A stretch of DNA of 64,000 nucleotides, taken from contig OX104122.1 in assembly GCA_944474755.1 (NCBI GenBank), positions 13,216,641 to 13,280,640 of the forward strand, read 5' to 3'. Position 1 is the first letter of the stretch; every line of letters begins with the position of its first letter. The notes under the pieces are model-generated. The model saw only the letters and a program-made list of their open reading frames with translations, had not been told where the DNA came from and did not search any database. Below are positions 35,441 through 46,779 of this stretch, piece by piece. This DNA is from Limnoperna fortunei (taxonomy: Eukaryota > Mollusca > Bivalvia > Mytilida > Modiolidae). Position numbers and translations under genes: made by a program.

Positions 35441-37578
35441 GCTTTTCATATATGCCATGTGGGTAGATAATTACTAGACAATGGGTCTCCTATCATCGTT
35501 GTAGACCTTAGACTTTGAACTTTGACAAGTCGATTCGCATTTTGTTTTGATTGACAAATAAGTACCAGGGTTTTAAATCGTATACAATCCATTAGTATAA
35601 ACCATAATATGAAATATCCAACCAGTACGATAAACGAAACACGAGAAACGTTTGACGAAATTGTTCAATACGTATAAGCTGCAAGCAGAAAGTAGAGGGT
35701 CGACAGTGAGATTTGTGCAGAACTTACTGCCTATTAGTACGAATCGCAAAATATCGAACCGTTCCAATTTCCAGAAGGGGTTAAATATTAAACTAAAATC
35801 ATTGTAATGTACATCGGCCAACTAGAAGTAGGGTTCTGTCGGATAACAGCCTATAACGTACTATTCGTTTGCACAAATCACCATATAAATCATCAAACTA
35901 TTTTGATTGAAGAAAACCCAAAAGAGTGACAAAATAAATGTCGACGTTCGTACTTTCTGCAAATCTTAATTATTATGTCACCGTCTAAAGGCGAAGGTGG
36001 CCTTCGCATTTGGAGCGTTGACATAAAAATAAAGACAATATTATATGACATCGTTAAAGGCAGGGTGTTTTGATTTGTGTTTGTTTGATTGTTTATATCA
36101 TTATTTATTATTCATTTATTAGAATTAACAATGAAAGAAAACGGGTAATTAAACCATAAATATAAATAATTGTAATAAAACAGTGTACATTTGTGTAAGT
36201 ATTCTCTAACCAGATTAGTAGATTCTTTTCTGTGTATCTTTAGGTGTCTGCAGGGGTAATACGCGATGCAAATTGTGTATAATTCGGTCAATGAAGGTAA
36301 ATCTCGCGGTCTGTTTGAATGATATAATATTGTTCTTAGTAACTACATGTCTTACACGTTTTCCTTTTCTGTTTTTATGTAAAAGATTACTGTGGAATTC
36401 TCTAAATATTTGCAACCGATAATGTTAAAAATTATTAGACAGGCAGTATTCGTGTTACAGTTATATATGATGTATTAATACTTGCGATTTAACTCTCATT
36501 TGTACGCTAATTAACCTTAAATTTCTCGCTGTTCGTCTTTGTTATAAATTGAAGCTGGACTAGTATACAGGTTCCTGATTGTAGGCAGCACAATTGATAA
36601 TGTTTGCCTAAATTCATACCTTAAAAATAATTTGTAAGAAAAAGTGTGACATCAATATAATGACCTACCAAGTAGATGGATCCGTTATATACTATTTAAT
36701 GTCGACATAGTAGGAAATAATTTTGTACAAGTAGGAAATATTTGTACAAAATCTTGTTCGTTACGTGTTATTTGTTGATAGGTGAGAACTCATATGTAGA
36801 GCGTTATCGACATATAACAATGATTTCCGCTTAAGCCCTGCTCTGGGATTGTCTAAATGAGAGCATTTACTCTATGTTTAATTCCTCACTATGGTTTTAA
36901 GATGAATTACAAAGCTGCTCCGCTGCTTGTTACCCTTTTCCATGTCTAGTGATTTGTGTCAAGAATGTATACATCATAGTCCTATTGTATTAACAATTGT
37001 AGACTTTTTGTATAATATTCATTGATATACAGACATTAGTTGTAAAATGTTATTGAAATGCCCCATATGGAAGTATAAAACATACGTGGCTGTTTTCAAT
37101 CGTGTCAAGGAACTTTTATTCATCGTGTCATTATAAAAAGATGAGCTGATTTTTTCCGTATCATTTTTTCGGTAAATGCGTAAAGAAAAATGATTCAAAC
37201 TCCTAATAAATTGCAATTGAAAGAATAATTTTGGGGTCAGAAAAAAGTTGGATATATGTCCTTTTGAACAAAAACACTTGATACAGAAATATATTGTGCA
37301 GAAGCGTAAATTTTGCATTTATTTGTTCAAATTTGTGATGCCAGTACCTTTGGAACCTATTTTCAGATAACAAATGAAAACATTAGTTAAAACGATTGAA
37401 TATGTTAATGGACAAATATATGCCAAATAGTTTTTTACTACACTATATTTGATGCAGTGAGTTTTAAACGTAGCGATTTGGAAAAAGTCATCTGTATACG
37501 TATAGGTCTTAACTTGTTTATATCTTTTTTCATCGTGTCATACTTCTTCTCACCAAAATGATAAAAGTCGGTTGATCG

Positions 37579-40520
37579 TTGTGACAATGATCGTCAACCA
37601 GTCATATGATGAGTTCTCCCAAACAGGTGAAATTTCTATTATATGAATTTATAAATACGACTCGAGTTGTGAACCACGCCACCCATTCAAACAAACACAT
37701 ATAACTGTAACATATTAGATCATTTTCCTGGTCGACAGAAGTTTCATTTTGCATTTAAGTCCTGTTTGTAATTGATATCATTGATTTGAGGTGTCATCAG
37801 GGAAATGAAGCGAGACTGAACAGTTTCAAATCTGAGCTCAGATAAACCAGCAAAGAATCCGGTGAAAATTTTGAGTATTAACTGTAACTGACTGTAATTC
37901 CGATAAAAAGCATTAACACGTAGCGTCCGACACCGGTAATCAAATTCAAATAAAAATACAATTTAATAAAGAATGCTTTTATAGATTTATAGATTTCTTT
38001 GTGAAAATAACTCTTCTGGAAATGGTCAGCTTAACTTGAAAGACTTAAAACAAGAAGCCGGTAGCTACTTTATTTAAATTGTATTTTAACAGACATTTCT
38101 GACGGAACATAACACGCCAAAAAGTAAGCTAAAACAAGTCGTTTTCAAGAACCAATTAAACTGATTTGTAGACTGGTGGTGACCTGATGTTATATTTGAA
38201 AGTGAAACTTGAGTAAATGAAAAATACTGCACCAGGGGACCAGGTTGTCTAAAATGGTAATGGTGGCCATTTTTACTAACATACAAAAATGTTTAGAGGA
38301 CCATCACATAAACATTCTTATAACTTGTGATTTGATTGGTTAACTGATTCCAGAACGGAAGTATTTTCATATTTTTCCCTTAGGGTCATATGTTCAAGTC
38401 GCGCATTGGCGGCGATTTTGAATTTCGTAAGGCATAAAAAACAAAAACTTTATAGAGGACTATACTATGAATACTCGCGACAAAATTTGTTTCTATTGTT
38501 TTGCAATTTTTAGAGAAGAGGCCTTTTATAACTTTTTTCCAACAGGGTCCAATGTAAAAATAAATACAGCGGATGCAGCCATTTTGAATTCCGATTGGAA
38601 TAAAAAATAACTTTATATAGGACCACCCAAACAACATTGGTATTAAGTTTTGTTTTGATTGGTTAACTGGTTTCAGAGAAGACTGTGTGGCGGCCATATT
38701 AGTTTTGCAATCAGAATAACAAAACACGTTCTTTGTAAAGGTCCATTAAATAAACATTTTGACCAAGATTGGTTTCAATTGGCCGAGTGGTCTCATAAAA
38801 TAACATTAAATTTAAAGAGTTTACAGACAACGACGGACGCATAGCGATAGCAATAGCTAACGGTGAGCTAAAAAGGTTTATCGATTAGAATTTTTAAGTT
38901 AATTTCCGTTTTTTTATTTTATCTTAAGTAACTTCTAACTATTTTTGAATGGTTTATTGTAAACCACCTGTTTTCTTGATTTCAGTTCTAAATTAAAATT
39001 AATAACTATATAATAGATACACCGGTACGAATGGCATGTAGACATGTTTGTCAAAGAATATACACACACAAAATTATAGACGCCACACATATGGGTCACA
39101 GATTGAGAAAACGGAGACAGCAGACGAAAGCTTTCATCCCAAAAACATTTTGTATACAAATAAAAAAGATATCACGCCTTTTAATTGATCACAAGAGAAG
39201 AACACAAAGAGAATGCTCAAATTTGTCTGACTGATCAAATAACTAAAATCAGTGTTTTACTTAAATTCAGGAACAGAACACAATAACAAACAACATATAG
39301 ACCTTAATGTGCTGACTAATTTTAAGTTACGGTTTTCTCTGTAGCTATTACAGCTTTTGCATGAGATGTTGCTCAAAAACTTGTGTTGACACCCATGTTC
39401 TATTTTTAGTAACACTGGCCATCTTTGTCCGTTGATCAATACTATAGGTACAAATTTGAAATTAGGAACCCTAAGGATGATTGTGGTCTTATTTGAAAAA
39501 AAATTGGCTAAGTGGTTTCAAAGGAGAAGATTTTTTTTTAAAGTTTACGACAGACGACGGACGCCAATTTATGGCAAAAGCTTACGAGATTCGGTCCATG
39601 TGATCTAATAAATATGTGAAATTGGATATACCAAATGGCAGGCATTTGGAATACGTCGGAGAAAGTATGTCTGGTTGGGACCGAGAAATTTGATTCTTGT
39701 AGGCTATACTTTCCTTACTCTATGTCGACATCTGCTGAAGGGCCTTTACACTGTGATGCGTCTGGCACTGTCCAAACGCGAATTGTTTTTATTGTCCGCA
39801 GACAATAACCTTTTAAATTATTTTTTTTTAAATATGTTCTTAGTCTTTTTGCCAAGTTTTTCAGACTCACTACAAACGTATGAAATACGGTATCCCACTC
39901 AAATAATTAATTCTCTGAAGTATAAAATATACGACCCTATTATAAGGTACCTTTAATAAAATTCAATGCAGAGCTTTCACTAGGGTTGGAATAAATGATG
40001 TGTTTCACCATGTAGAGCCCCAAATTCTTGTGTAATACGCCATTCAATAATCCTTGAAAACACTTTACGTGTATTACCTTTACGCTATTTACATATGTTC
40101 GATCAAGTGTGTCTTATACAATAACAAGTACTATCTTTAAAAAGATAACCGACCAGTAAAAATGTATAATTGAGATATGCATTGATCTCCAAAATGTCCT
40201 TAATTTTCATACAAATTCCCCTTTTCAATAGCCCAGAAATATTTGATGGACATTTTCGAGACGTAGGGACGGACAAATGTTGGCAAACCTTATAATCATT
40301 ATTACATGAAACCAGGAACTTGTAAATTAACACTAGTCCCAGGTGAAATGAGTTTAAAATGATTAAATGATTTGTTTGTTTATTCAAAAGTGTTGTTTTT
40401 AGATGTTTTCGATATTAACACATTTACTTCATGCACATTTTTAAACATATACATCTAGGATTAGTATCATTGATATATAGGTTCCTTATATACATGTATT
40501 GAAGAACATTTATAATGTAT
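37579..40520. repeat. Unassigned DNA with dispersed repeat traces
   Basis: No gene recognised. A roughly repeated block, 'tttgattggttaactg' with 'cagagaagactgtgtggcgg' and 'ctttatagaggac' motifs, recurs at about 38330, 38440, 38610-38680 and 38740. 'gacgacggacgc' follows at 38830 and a related sequence at 39490-39560 (ggtttcaaaggagaagattt, gacagacgacggacgcc). This looks like a decayed tandem or dispersed repeat rather than coding DNA. Confidence 0.5.
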
Positions 40521-41042
40521 TGAAACCTACTGTCTTGGATATAGGAATCCACTGCCTTGGATATCGAAACACACTGCCTTGGATATAGATTGATTGGTTG
40601 ATTAATTGGCTGTTTGTTTTACTTCCAGCGAGCAGTATTTCAGCTATATTCAAGACAAGAACAAGTTAACAAACAATAAATCAATGGAAAAAGGGATGGG
40701 ATGGGACACAGGGAACACAATTTCGACTCACTGGAAAAGTATGGAGTACTGGATAGGGCATGCGAATTTAGCCTTTGTAGCGGCTACAATGAGCCTACAC
40801 TTTTTCATAATCTAAATAAGGGGTCTTTATCGTGCAAGGAGCGTGGCACTCTCCAAACAAGTTACCCAGTACGGTCCGCGGCCAGGCTTTCCGCATCATG
40901 ACCTGACAACCCCTAATGAGAGGGTCTCCTCTATCCGCCACCCGCGGACGCGCTAGGCTGCTCTGTGGGTCGAGCACTGGATCCATCCCAGTATGGTCCC
41001 AGCCTTGGATATAGAAACCCACTACCTTGGATATAGAAATGT
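40521..41042. repeat. 22-bp minisatellite interrupted by a retroposon
   Basis: Units of 'actgccttggatatagaaac' start near 40529, 40551 and 40573. The array resumes at 41003 and 41025 after a 413-base insertion. Spacing is 22 bases on both sides. Confidence 0.8.
40590..41002 (-). mobile_element. Retroposon of the 20.3-kb family inserted in the minisatellite
   Basis: Shares blocks with 20285-20793 (cgtgcaaggagcgtggcac, atgacctgacaacccc). Bounded by ccttggatataga (40577-40589) and ccttggatataga (41003-41015). Because the target is itself a repeat, this 13-base direct repeat is suggestive of a target-site duplication but not proof. Tail at the left end, so minus-strand orientation. Confidence 0.7.
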
Positions 41043-42720
41043 AGTTTTTCTGCGAGCACTAAAACAATTATACAATAATGAAACAAATCAAATATTTGAA
41101 ATTTTGTAATATAATTTATATAATTTTAAATTTACTAAATAAGCAAAGTATACTGTACAATTAGAGCCACAACTTTCTATTTGTGCACTACGACGGACGC
41201 TCAGAAACAAATAAGATTGTTAATTTGGATTTAATAAGGAAATAAATTAAAATTTCTTCTCTTTGTCGCTGTTTACACTCCAGAAAAGCCAACAAAAATC
41301 AAGCGGGTAAATATGCGTTCTAATTTGCGCTGTACTTCAAATAAAACTAATATATATTTTTGTACAAGTTGTTTGATTATAAAATTTTACAAATTACAGC
41401 TCATTTCTCTCTTTCTTAATACTTAAATTGCACTAAAATAATTACTTAAACAAATAGACGGCGAAATCTAATAGTACTAAATTTAAAAGTTTAATTGCCA
41501 TCTTACCACACTTTTCCGAACATCCCGTCAAATTGTTTTTGACTAATCAGGAAACAGAATCACGATCACCTGACTTGCTTTTAGAGAGGTGACGTGGCAT
41601 AATATCAAAGGGTAAAAAGTGAATAAAATGGGGGGGTTGAGGCGATTATCATATAGCTTGAGCTATCATGCAAGTTGATTAATTTTTTTATATTTACACT
41701 GTTGATAATAATATTGATTTAACTTAAGTTTGGTAAGTAGAAAACATCAGAACATGATCTTTGATGACATTTTATTTGACCCTAACAAATGCATGTTCAG
41801 CGGGGGAATACAAAGTAATATAACGATATATTTAGAGTTAAAATATTACACTTATATAATTAGATGTTGCGATGTTTATGTAATATTGCAATGTGTTAAA
41901 TATTATACATACAAATATTTGATGCATCAACAGATGAGTAAACACCACGTCGTCAAGCAGTGTCAAGACGTCAACACATTGTTACATGATTTAGATCGAA
42001 GACTAGGACCGACAACTCGTGGCAGAAAAAAGTGCTATTTTTAAATATCGGGCGGGATTTTAATATGTATAGTTTCATTGAACTTTTAGTGCCAAATTCC
42101 AATATTTATCGTTTGTAACCGCGTGTAAAATATCACATATGAGGTTTCTACGCAAAATTTATTGAAAACGACGTCGGAATCTTCAGACGCTATTCTACGG
42201 TAAAGCGTCGTTGTACAGTTAGAGAATGACGAAAAACAAAAATTTAAAAATTGAAATTCTTTCTAAATTTCAAAATGTTTAGATCTTTTACATTTACGAG
42301 GCATAAAATTGGCATGTATTATTAAGCATTTTTGGAAATAAATAGGATGAAAATATGCATATACCAACATAAAAAGCAGCGTTAACAGTGGCATTTTTCA
42401 ACGTAAAAAATTACACGTTTTAAACTCCATTTTTAAAAGCTTTTTATTGCTGTACATCACAAAATAATTTGAATGCAGTGAGTCTCATTGGATCGAAATG
42501 CAGTTATTGTGTACATTATATTTCTACGTACCAAATAATCAACAGGCTTTTGAACAAAATATTTATATAGTGTTAGTATTAGTACTGGTAACATTCGAAC
42601 GAGAACCAGAAATTTACAGAAAACACCGATTTCAGTGAAACAGTAAATAATTAGCGACCAGATGAGGGGACGGAGAGCCACTGTCTTGATTATTTTATAA
42701 CTGAACGGTATTTTATGAGG
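41043..42720. other. No gene recognised
   Basis: AT-rich. The 104-codon open frame at 41730-42044 has no recognisable motif or start context, and I leave it unassigned. Confidence 0.4.
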
Positions 42721-42968
42721 GGGCCTCGGTGGCCGAGTGGTTAGGGTAGTTCGTCTACTATTGATCACGTGGTCTGTCAATACTGAGATTGCGGGTTCCA
42801 GTCTCACTGCTGGTACTGTGTACTCGACTCCAATCTTAATTGGCCAGGATTGCCTAAGGTCGGGGGTTTTCTCAGGGTACTCCGTCTTACTCCCCAATAA
42901 AAACTGAACGCCATGATTCATAGCTGAAAAATTCCTGAAATTGGCGTTATAAACCGTTCAAACAAAAC
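42721..42968 (+). mobile_element. tRNA-derived SINE
   Basis: The head gggcctcggtggccgagtgg and B-box 'attgcgggttccagtctc' (slightly damaged) are followed by 'caatcttaattggccagg', 'ccccaataaaaactgaacgc' and the tail 'ccgttcaaacaaaac'. A segment equivalent to about 15 bases before 'taaggtcgggg' is deleted. No clear target-site duplication. Confidence 0.85.
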
Positions 42969-43603
42969 TACCGTTAATGCTTTTACAAGAATGCGTACTG
43001 ATTTCTATACGGTATTGTTAGATTTTTAAAAGAAAACTTGCCATGCATAAATTGGGGGATTTTCGTATGGGGTTGTTAACGAAGAATGCATTTAAAATGT
43101 TTGAAAATCTGTAGAAAAATATATCCAGACTTTTTATGTAATATGTAAAGAGACAGCATACCTGTATGGGTAGGAAATGTTAATAACTTTTATGGCCCCA
43201 TCATATAAACACGAATTGTTTAGTGTTGTGCTTAGTTTGGCGGTATACTTGTTTAGTCAAAACTAACACAAATTTGAATTGAAAAGGTCATTTATAATAA
43301 AAACGACTAAATATCTTAACAACTACACAAATCATAATGAAAAGATGAATTATACACATAAAACATATTTGAATACATAGTAAACATTAAACACATTTCA
43401 TCACAATAAGAAATACATATTTACAAGAACAATATGTATCGTCAATCCAATCTGTGACAAAAACCGTCAAAGATGAAAGGTAAAATCGCCACCATATTTT
43501 GGACTGAGCTATATGAATTCTAACCATATTGCGAAAGTAACAATATTATAGCTCAGATAAAAACCTTGCATTCTGATTGGTTAGCAAGCCGTATACGTGA
43601 GGC
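42969..43603. other. No gene recognised
   Basis: AT-rich spacer. The stretch 'ttgcattctgattggttagc' near 43567 is followed by palindromic sequence and may belong to a fold-back element. Confidence 0.4.
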
Positions 43604-43631
43604 TATGTATACGTCTACAGACGTATACATA
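43604..43631. repeat. Perfect 13-bp palindrome
   Basis: TATGTATACGTCT (43604-43616) and AGACGTATACATA (43619-43631) are perfect inverted arms separated by two bases. A partial echo, gtatacgt, lies at 43591. Probably the centre of a fold-back element. Confidence 0.65.
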
Positions 43632-44646
43632 AAGCTTTTTTTTATCCCGTATGGGGCCCCTGGGAAAACAAATCATCATGGCCGCCTTCGTTCCGCTTCA
43701 ATTGAAAAATAACAGAAGGGAAGTAAATTAAGAAACAAATCTACTCAAATATCAGCAATAGAAGGCATGGAAAAGGGGGGGGGGTGGTTCTGGGCCAATA
43801 ATGTCAGTCACAGGTCACAAATCCTGTATGATTTTGCTGTGTACTCTATAAAAGTGTGTCACTGCACAAACCAACAAACGAGAAACTTGATCTCAAGAGC
43901 ACTAAAAGTTAATAAACACGTACCTGCACTGCATCCTTATGCATTCTTCAGTCAAGACATCGTAAAAATCCGTTGATATAAATTTTGATTTCCATTGTCC
44001 AAAATCCAATGATATTCATTTTAATTCATCAAAGTGACATTACCGTCAGTAACATGCTTTCTTATTTTAATTCACTTATTAACGACGACATCCACACATC
44101 AATCAAAACCAATACAAGCTCCACCGATATTGAATATGGTGCTTCGCAAACTTTTACCTTGACACTTCCCAGTTAAAGGATATAATTGGATTATTTATTG
44201 AACAGAAGACGGTTGATATTTTAAAAAGATAAATGTTCGCTGTTATTTAATATATCATAATGTTTTTTTGTTTTTATTAATTTGACGTTCAACACAAATA
44301 TAGTTTGTTTTTATATAAACTTTGGTTATAAATTCCGAATGGGCCTTGATCGTCTAATCGTCATACAAGTACTGATGGGGTACCATACGGGACAATATTT
44401 ATTGAATATATTTTTATTTTATCAATGATAACGTAATTTGTCCAATTCCAGAGTGTAATTTTGTTTAATAAAAATGCATTTTTTTTAATATTATGCGTTC
44501 ATTTAAAACGTATATTTTCCAAACAAATACGGATAACTTTATCACGTATCCAAAAGAAATTACGCTACAGAGACCTAGTTCTTTCTTAAATATTTGTTTT
44601 TCCCGTAAAATATTCCTTATTTGAGATGTGAGCTATAATATAATAG
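43632..44646. other. No gene recognised
   Basis: AT-rich with an oligo-G run near 43775. Short open frames without motifs. Confidence 0.4.
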
Positions 44647-44781
44647 TTATTCCAGTCTTAGACAGGGTATATAATGTCACATTCACGGCTTATGACGTAT
44701 ATTCCATTCGCCTTCGGCTCATGGAATATAAATCCTAAGCCGTGAGTGTGACATTATATACCCTGTCTAAGACCGGAATAA
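44647..44781. repeat. Fold-back palindrome 4
   Basis: The left arm about 44647-44710 (ttattccagtcttagacagg, gtatataatgtcacattcac, ggctta) pairs with the right arm about 44715-44781 (taagccgtgagtgtgacatt, atataccctgtctaagaccg, gaataa) with a very short loop 'cgccttcggc', itself a hairpin tip. Few mismatches, so the element is young or maintained. Confidence 0.85.
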
Positions 44782-45269
44782 CATCCACAACACTAATATT
44801 TGTTACAAGTTTGTACAAAATATTATAATCAAGTCTGTGAAATAAAGACTTTGAAAATTGGTCTTTAATGTCTCCATGATATTTACAGTGCAGAGACCAT
44901 TGTTCCCATGTACTAGATAAAAGTAAACAATTGTTACAGTAATAATACACATGTAAATTGTTCCCAAGTACAGAAGCCCATGTCTCATGTACTTATATAA
45001 CTCCATTATACAGCCAATGATACAATATGTACAGTGAAAAAACAACTGAACAATGAATGAATGCCTACATATGCATCAATATAAATAAGATCAATATAGT
45101 AAAACAATTGAAAAGAATAACACACTGGTTGACTTCAGACTCCATAATAGATAGAAATTCACATTAACACAGAGGCCCTTGTCCCCATGTGTTGTCAAAC
45201 AGGGATATCATGGGGGTAGTTAAGTCAGGAGACAACACTGAGGCCCTTGTTCCAAAGTGTTTCTTCAAG
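44782..45269. other. Unassigned, with short direct repeats
   Basis: Repeated phrases such as 'gaggcccttgt' (45172 and 45241) and 'cccatgt' motifs occur. No coding region supported; the overlapping minus-strand frames at 44735-45045 arise from the palindrome flank. Confidence 0.4.
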
Positions 45270-46760
45270 ACTTTATAGTGGAATTCTTACGTATTTTTTT
45301 TAAATGCTTTACTGTTCCACTGGCCCATTTGTTGAATGTGTTACTCTGAAAACCCATCTGACCAGGCAGTTGTTGCTGCACCAATTCTAAAACTATGTGC
45401 TTAATAGTTTTTGATATTTAAACCAGTAAATGTTAAGGATTGTTGCAGCAGAATGTTGAAAAAATAGCGTGTAATAGGGGTATTATCTATTAAGGTGAAA
45501 AGAGGTTCATCTTTGGTATTCTCCCTACCACTGAGTTGCAGGTAAGTCCATAAAGAATGAACAGGACACAGCATCTTGTTAAGCTTGTTAAAAACCGTGT
45601 AGGTATATGTTTGCCTGAACTATGTTTAAATTTGGACATTTTGATTTCCAAGCTTTCGCTGTCTTCCTTGACAAATTTAACGTCGTTTTCACCAAGACTG
45701 TTACCCAGAGGAGGGGTCAAACCTGTTATTTCCCCAACAGGTAGAAATGCATGAAATTCAAGCAAGTGTATCGCACGGAGAAAAATTTGTAAAAAGCGTG
45801 AAGAGTATGACATAAACTGTTTAATATAGAAGGAGTGATAGACAGCCTCTTATCGTTTCCTGCCTTTACTTTGTTATAGCCTCGCAGAGCTTTATTGATG
45901 GTAAAATGGTCAGGTAGGTCCTGATACCTACCCAATTGCAACAAAAAGCTGATAGCAGACTTATAAGTTGTAACCGTTGAAGCTGTTAACTTTTTTTAAA
46001 CAGTAAGCAATAAATAAGGTAAGGTGTCCTAAAGATGCTGGAAAAACCGGTTTGAAGGGAAATTATAATTTCATAAATTCTTTATTAATTACACAAACTA
46101 GTTTGTGCGACTCAAGAGGAGATTTTTCTAAGGAGCCATGAATAAGATTTGTAACTATCATGCTCAAATTAGTTGCATTTTCAAGGAACTTCTAATTGGG
46201 CAGGGACCCATCAAAGGAAATTCCTCTTTGAACTTATGATTCTGTAAACGAGAAAGATGATCAGCTGCAGCATTTGTTAAACCTGGTATATGAACCGCTT
46301 TGAATATAATATATTAAACTGTAAAGTGAGAACAACAAACTTCCGTACTAATTTCATAATGGTGGGATCTTTGGAAGATTGCTTATTAATAATATGGACT
46401 ACGGGTAAATTATCACAAAAGATGTGACACATTTATTCCTCGTGGCCATGCCACATAACTCTAAGGCTTCTATAATTGGAAAAAATTATCTAATGGTAAT
46501 AGTATACTGCAGTTATTCTGCAGGCCATTTAATAGCAAACCACTAGTTATTAAATGACACACCAAAGCCAATATTTCTTGCATCTGTGTACAAGTTTAGC
46601 TGAGCTGAATTTTACCACCTGTCTGATAGGAAAAGACCTCTCCCATTAAACTTTTCAACAAAAATAAGCCATGCTTGTATATCCGCCCTAGCCTCCTTAT
46701 TGAGGCGACGGTGAAGATGAGGCTTAGTCAGGCCAATTGTAAGATCAATGATGCTCCGTA
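45270..46760 (-). pseudogene. Tyrosine-recombinase retrotransposon relic (DIRS/Ngaro type): RNase H and recombinase
   Basis: On the minus strand, from 46760: IIDLTIGLTKPHLHRRLNKE and AWLIFVEKFNGRGLFLSDRW, then LNLYTDARNIGFG with a conserved RNase H acid, 'ALELCGMATRNKC' and VVHIINKQSSKDPTIMKLVR (about 46390). These match the end of a YR-retroelement reverse transcriptase/RNase H. Then comes a tyrosine recombinase: LLQLGRYQDLPDHFTINKAL (about 45940-45880), HLLEFHAFLPVGEITGL (about 45765-45715), and HSFRIGAATTAWSDG with the H-x-x-R pair and 'GQWNSKAFKK' near 45310. The first catalytic Arg (usual L-R-x-G-E) is Pro, a frameshift separates the two main recombinase blocks, and an A-run shift hits the region of the nucleophile Tyr. 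Inactive. Confidence 0.8.
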
Positions 46761-46779
46761 AAAATGCCCCGACCTAGGG

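Larger units (their letters stand above)
33785..37578. mobile_element. Segment bounded by 69-bp inverted repeats, possible DNA transposon
   Basis: 33785-33853 and the reverse complement of 37510-37578 agree at 67 of 69 positions by my alignment (cgatcaaccgact, atcattttggtgagaaga, gtatgacacgatgaaaaaag, atataaacaagtta). Similarity stops sharply on both sides. A weaker partial match (catcgtgtcatta) lies near 37120. The interior has no recognisable transposase; it holds a SINE and short unassigned frames. It could be a non-autonomous element, or two unrelated insertions of one short repeat in opposite orientation. Confidence 0.45.

Noticed and set aside
40521..41042. CRISPR-like array at the 22-bp repeats
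   Set aside because: No spacers; the long gap is a retroposon with relatives at 20.3 and 22.2 kb.
41730..42044. 104-codon open frame as a novel gene
   Set aside because: No recognisable motif, no clear gene context, and an AT-rich composition like the flanks. Open frames of this length are expected by chance in 64 kb.
42457..42921. 154-codon minus-strand frame as a protein gene
   Set aside because: Most of it is the reverse complement of a SINE; similar frames appear over the SINE at 34.8-35.1 kb for the same reason.
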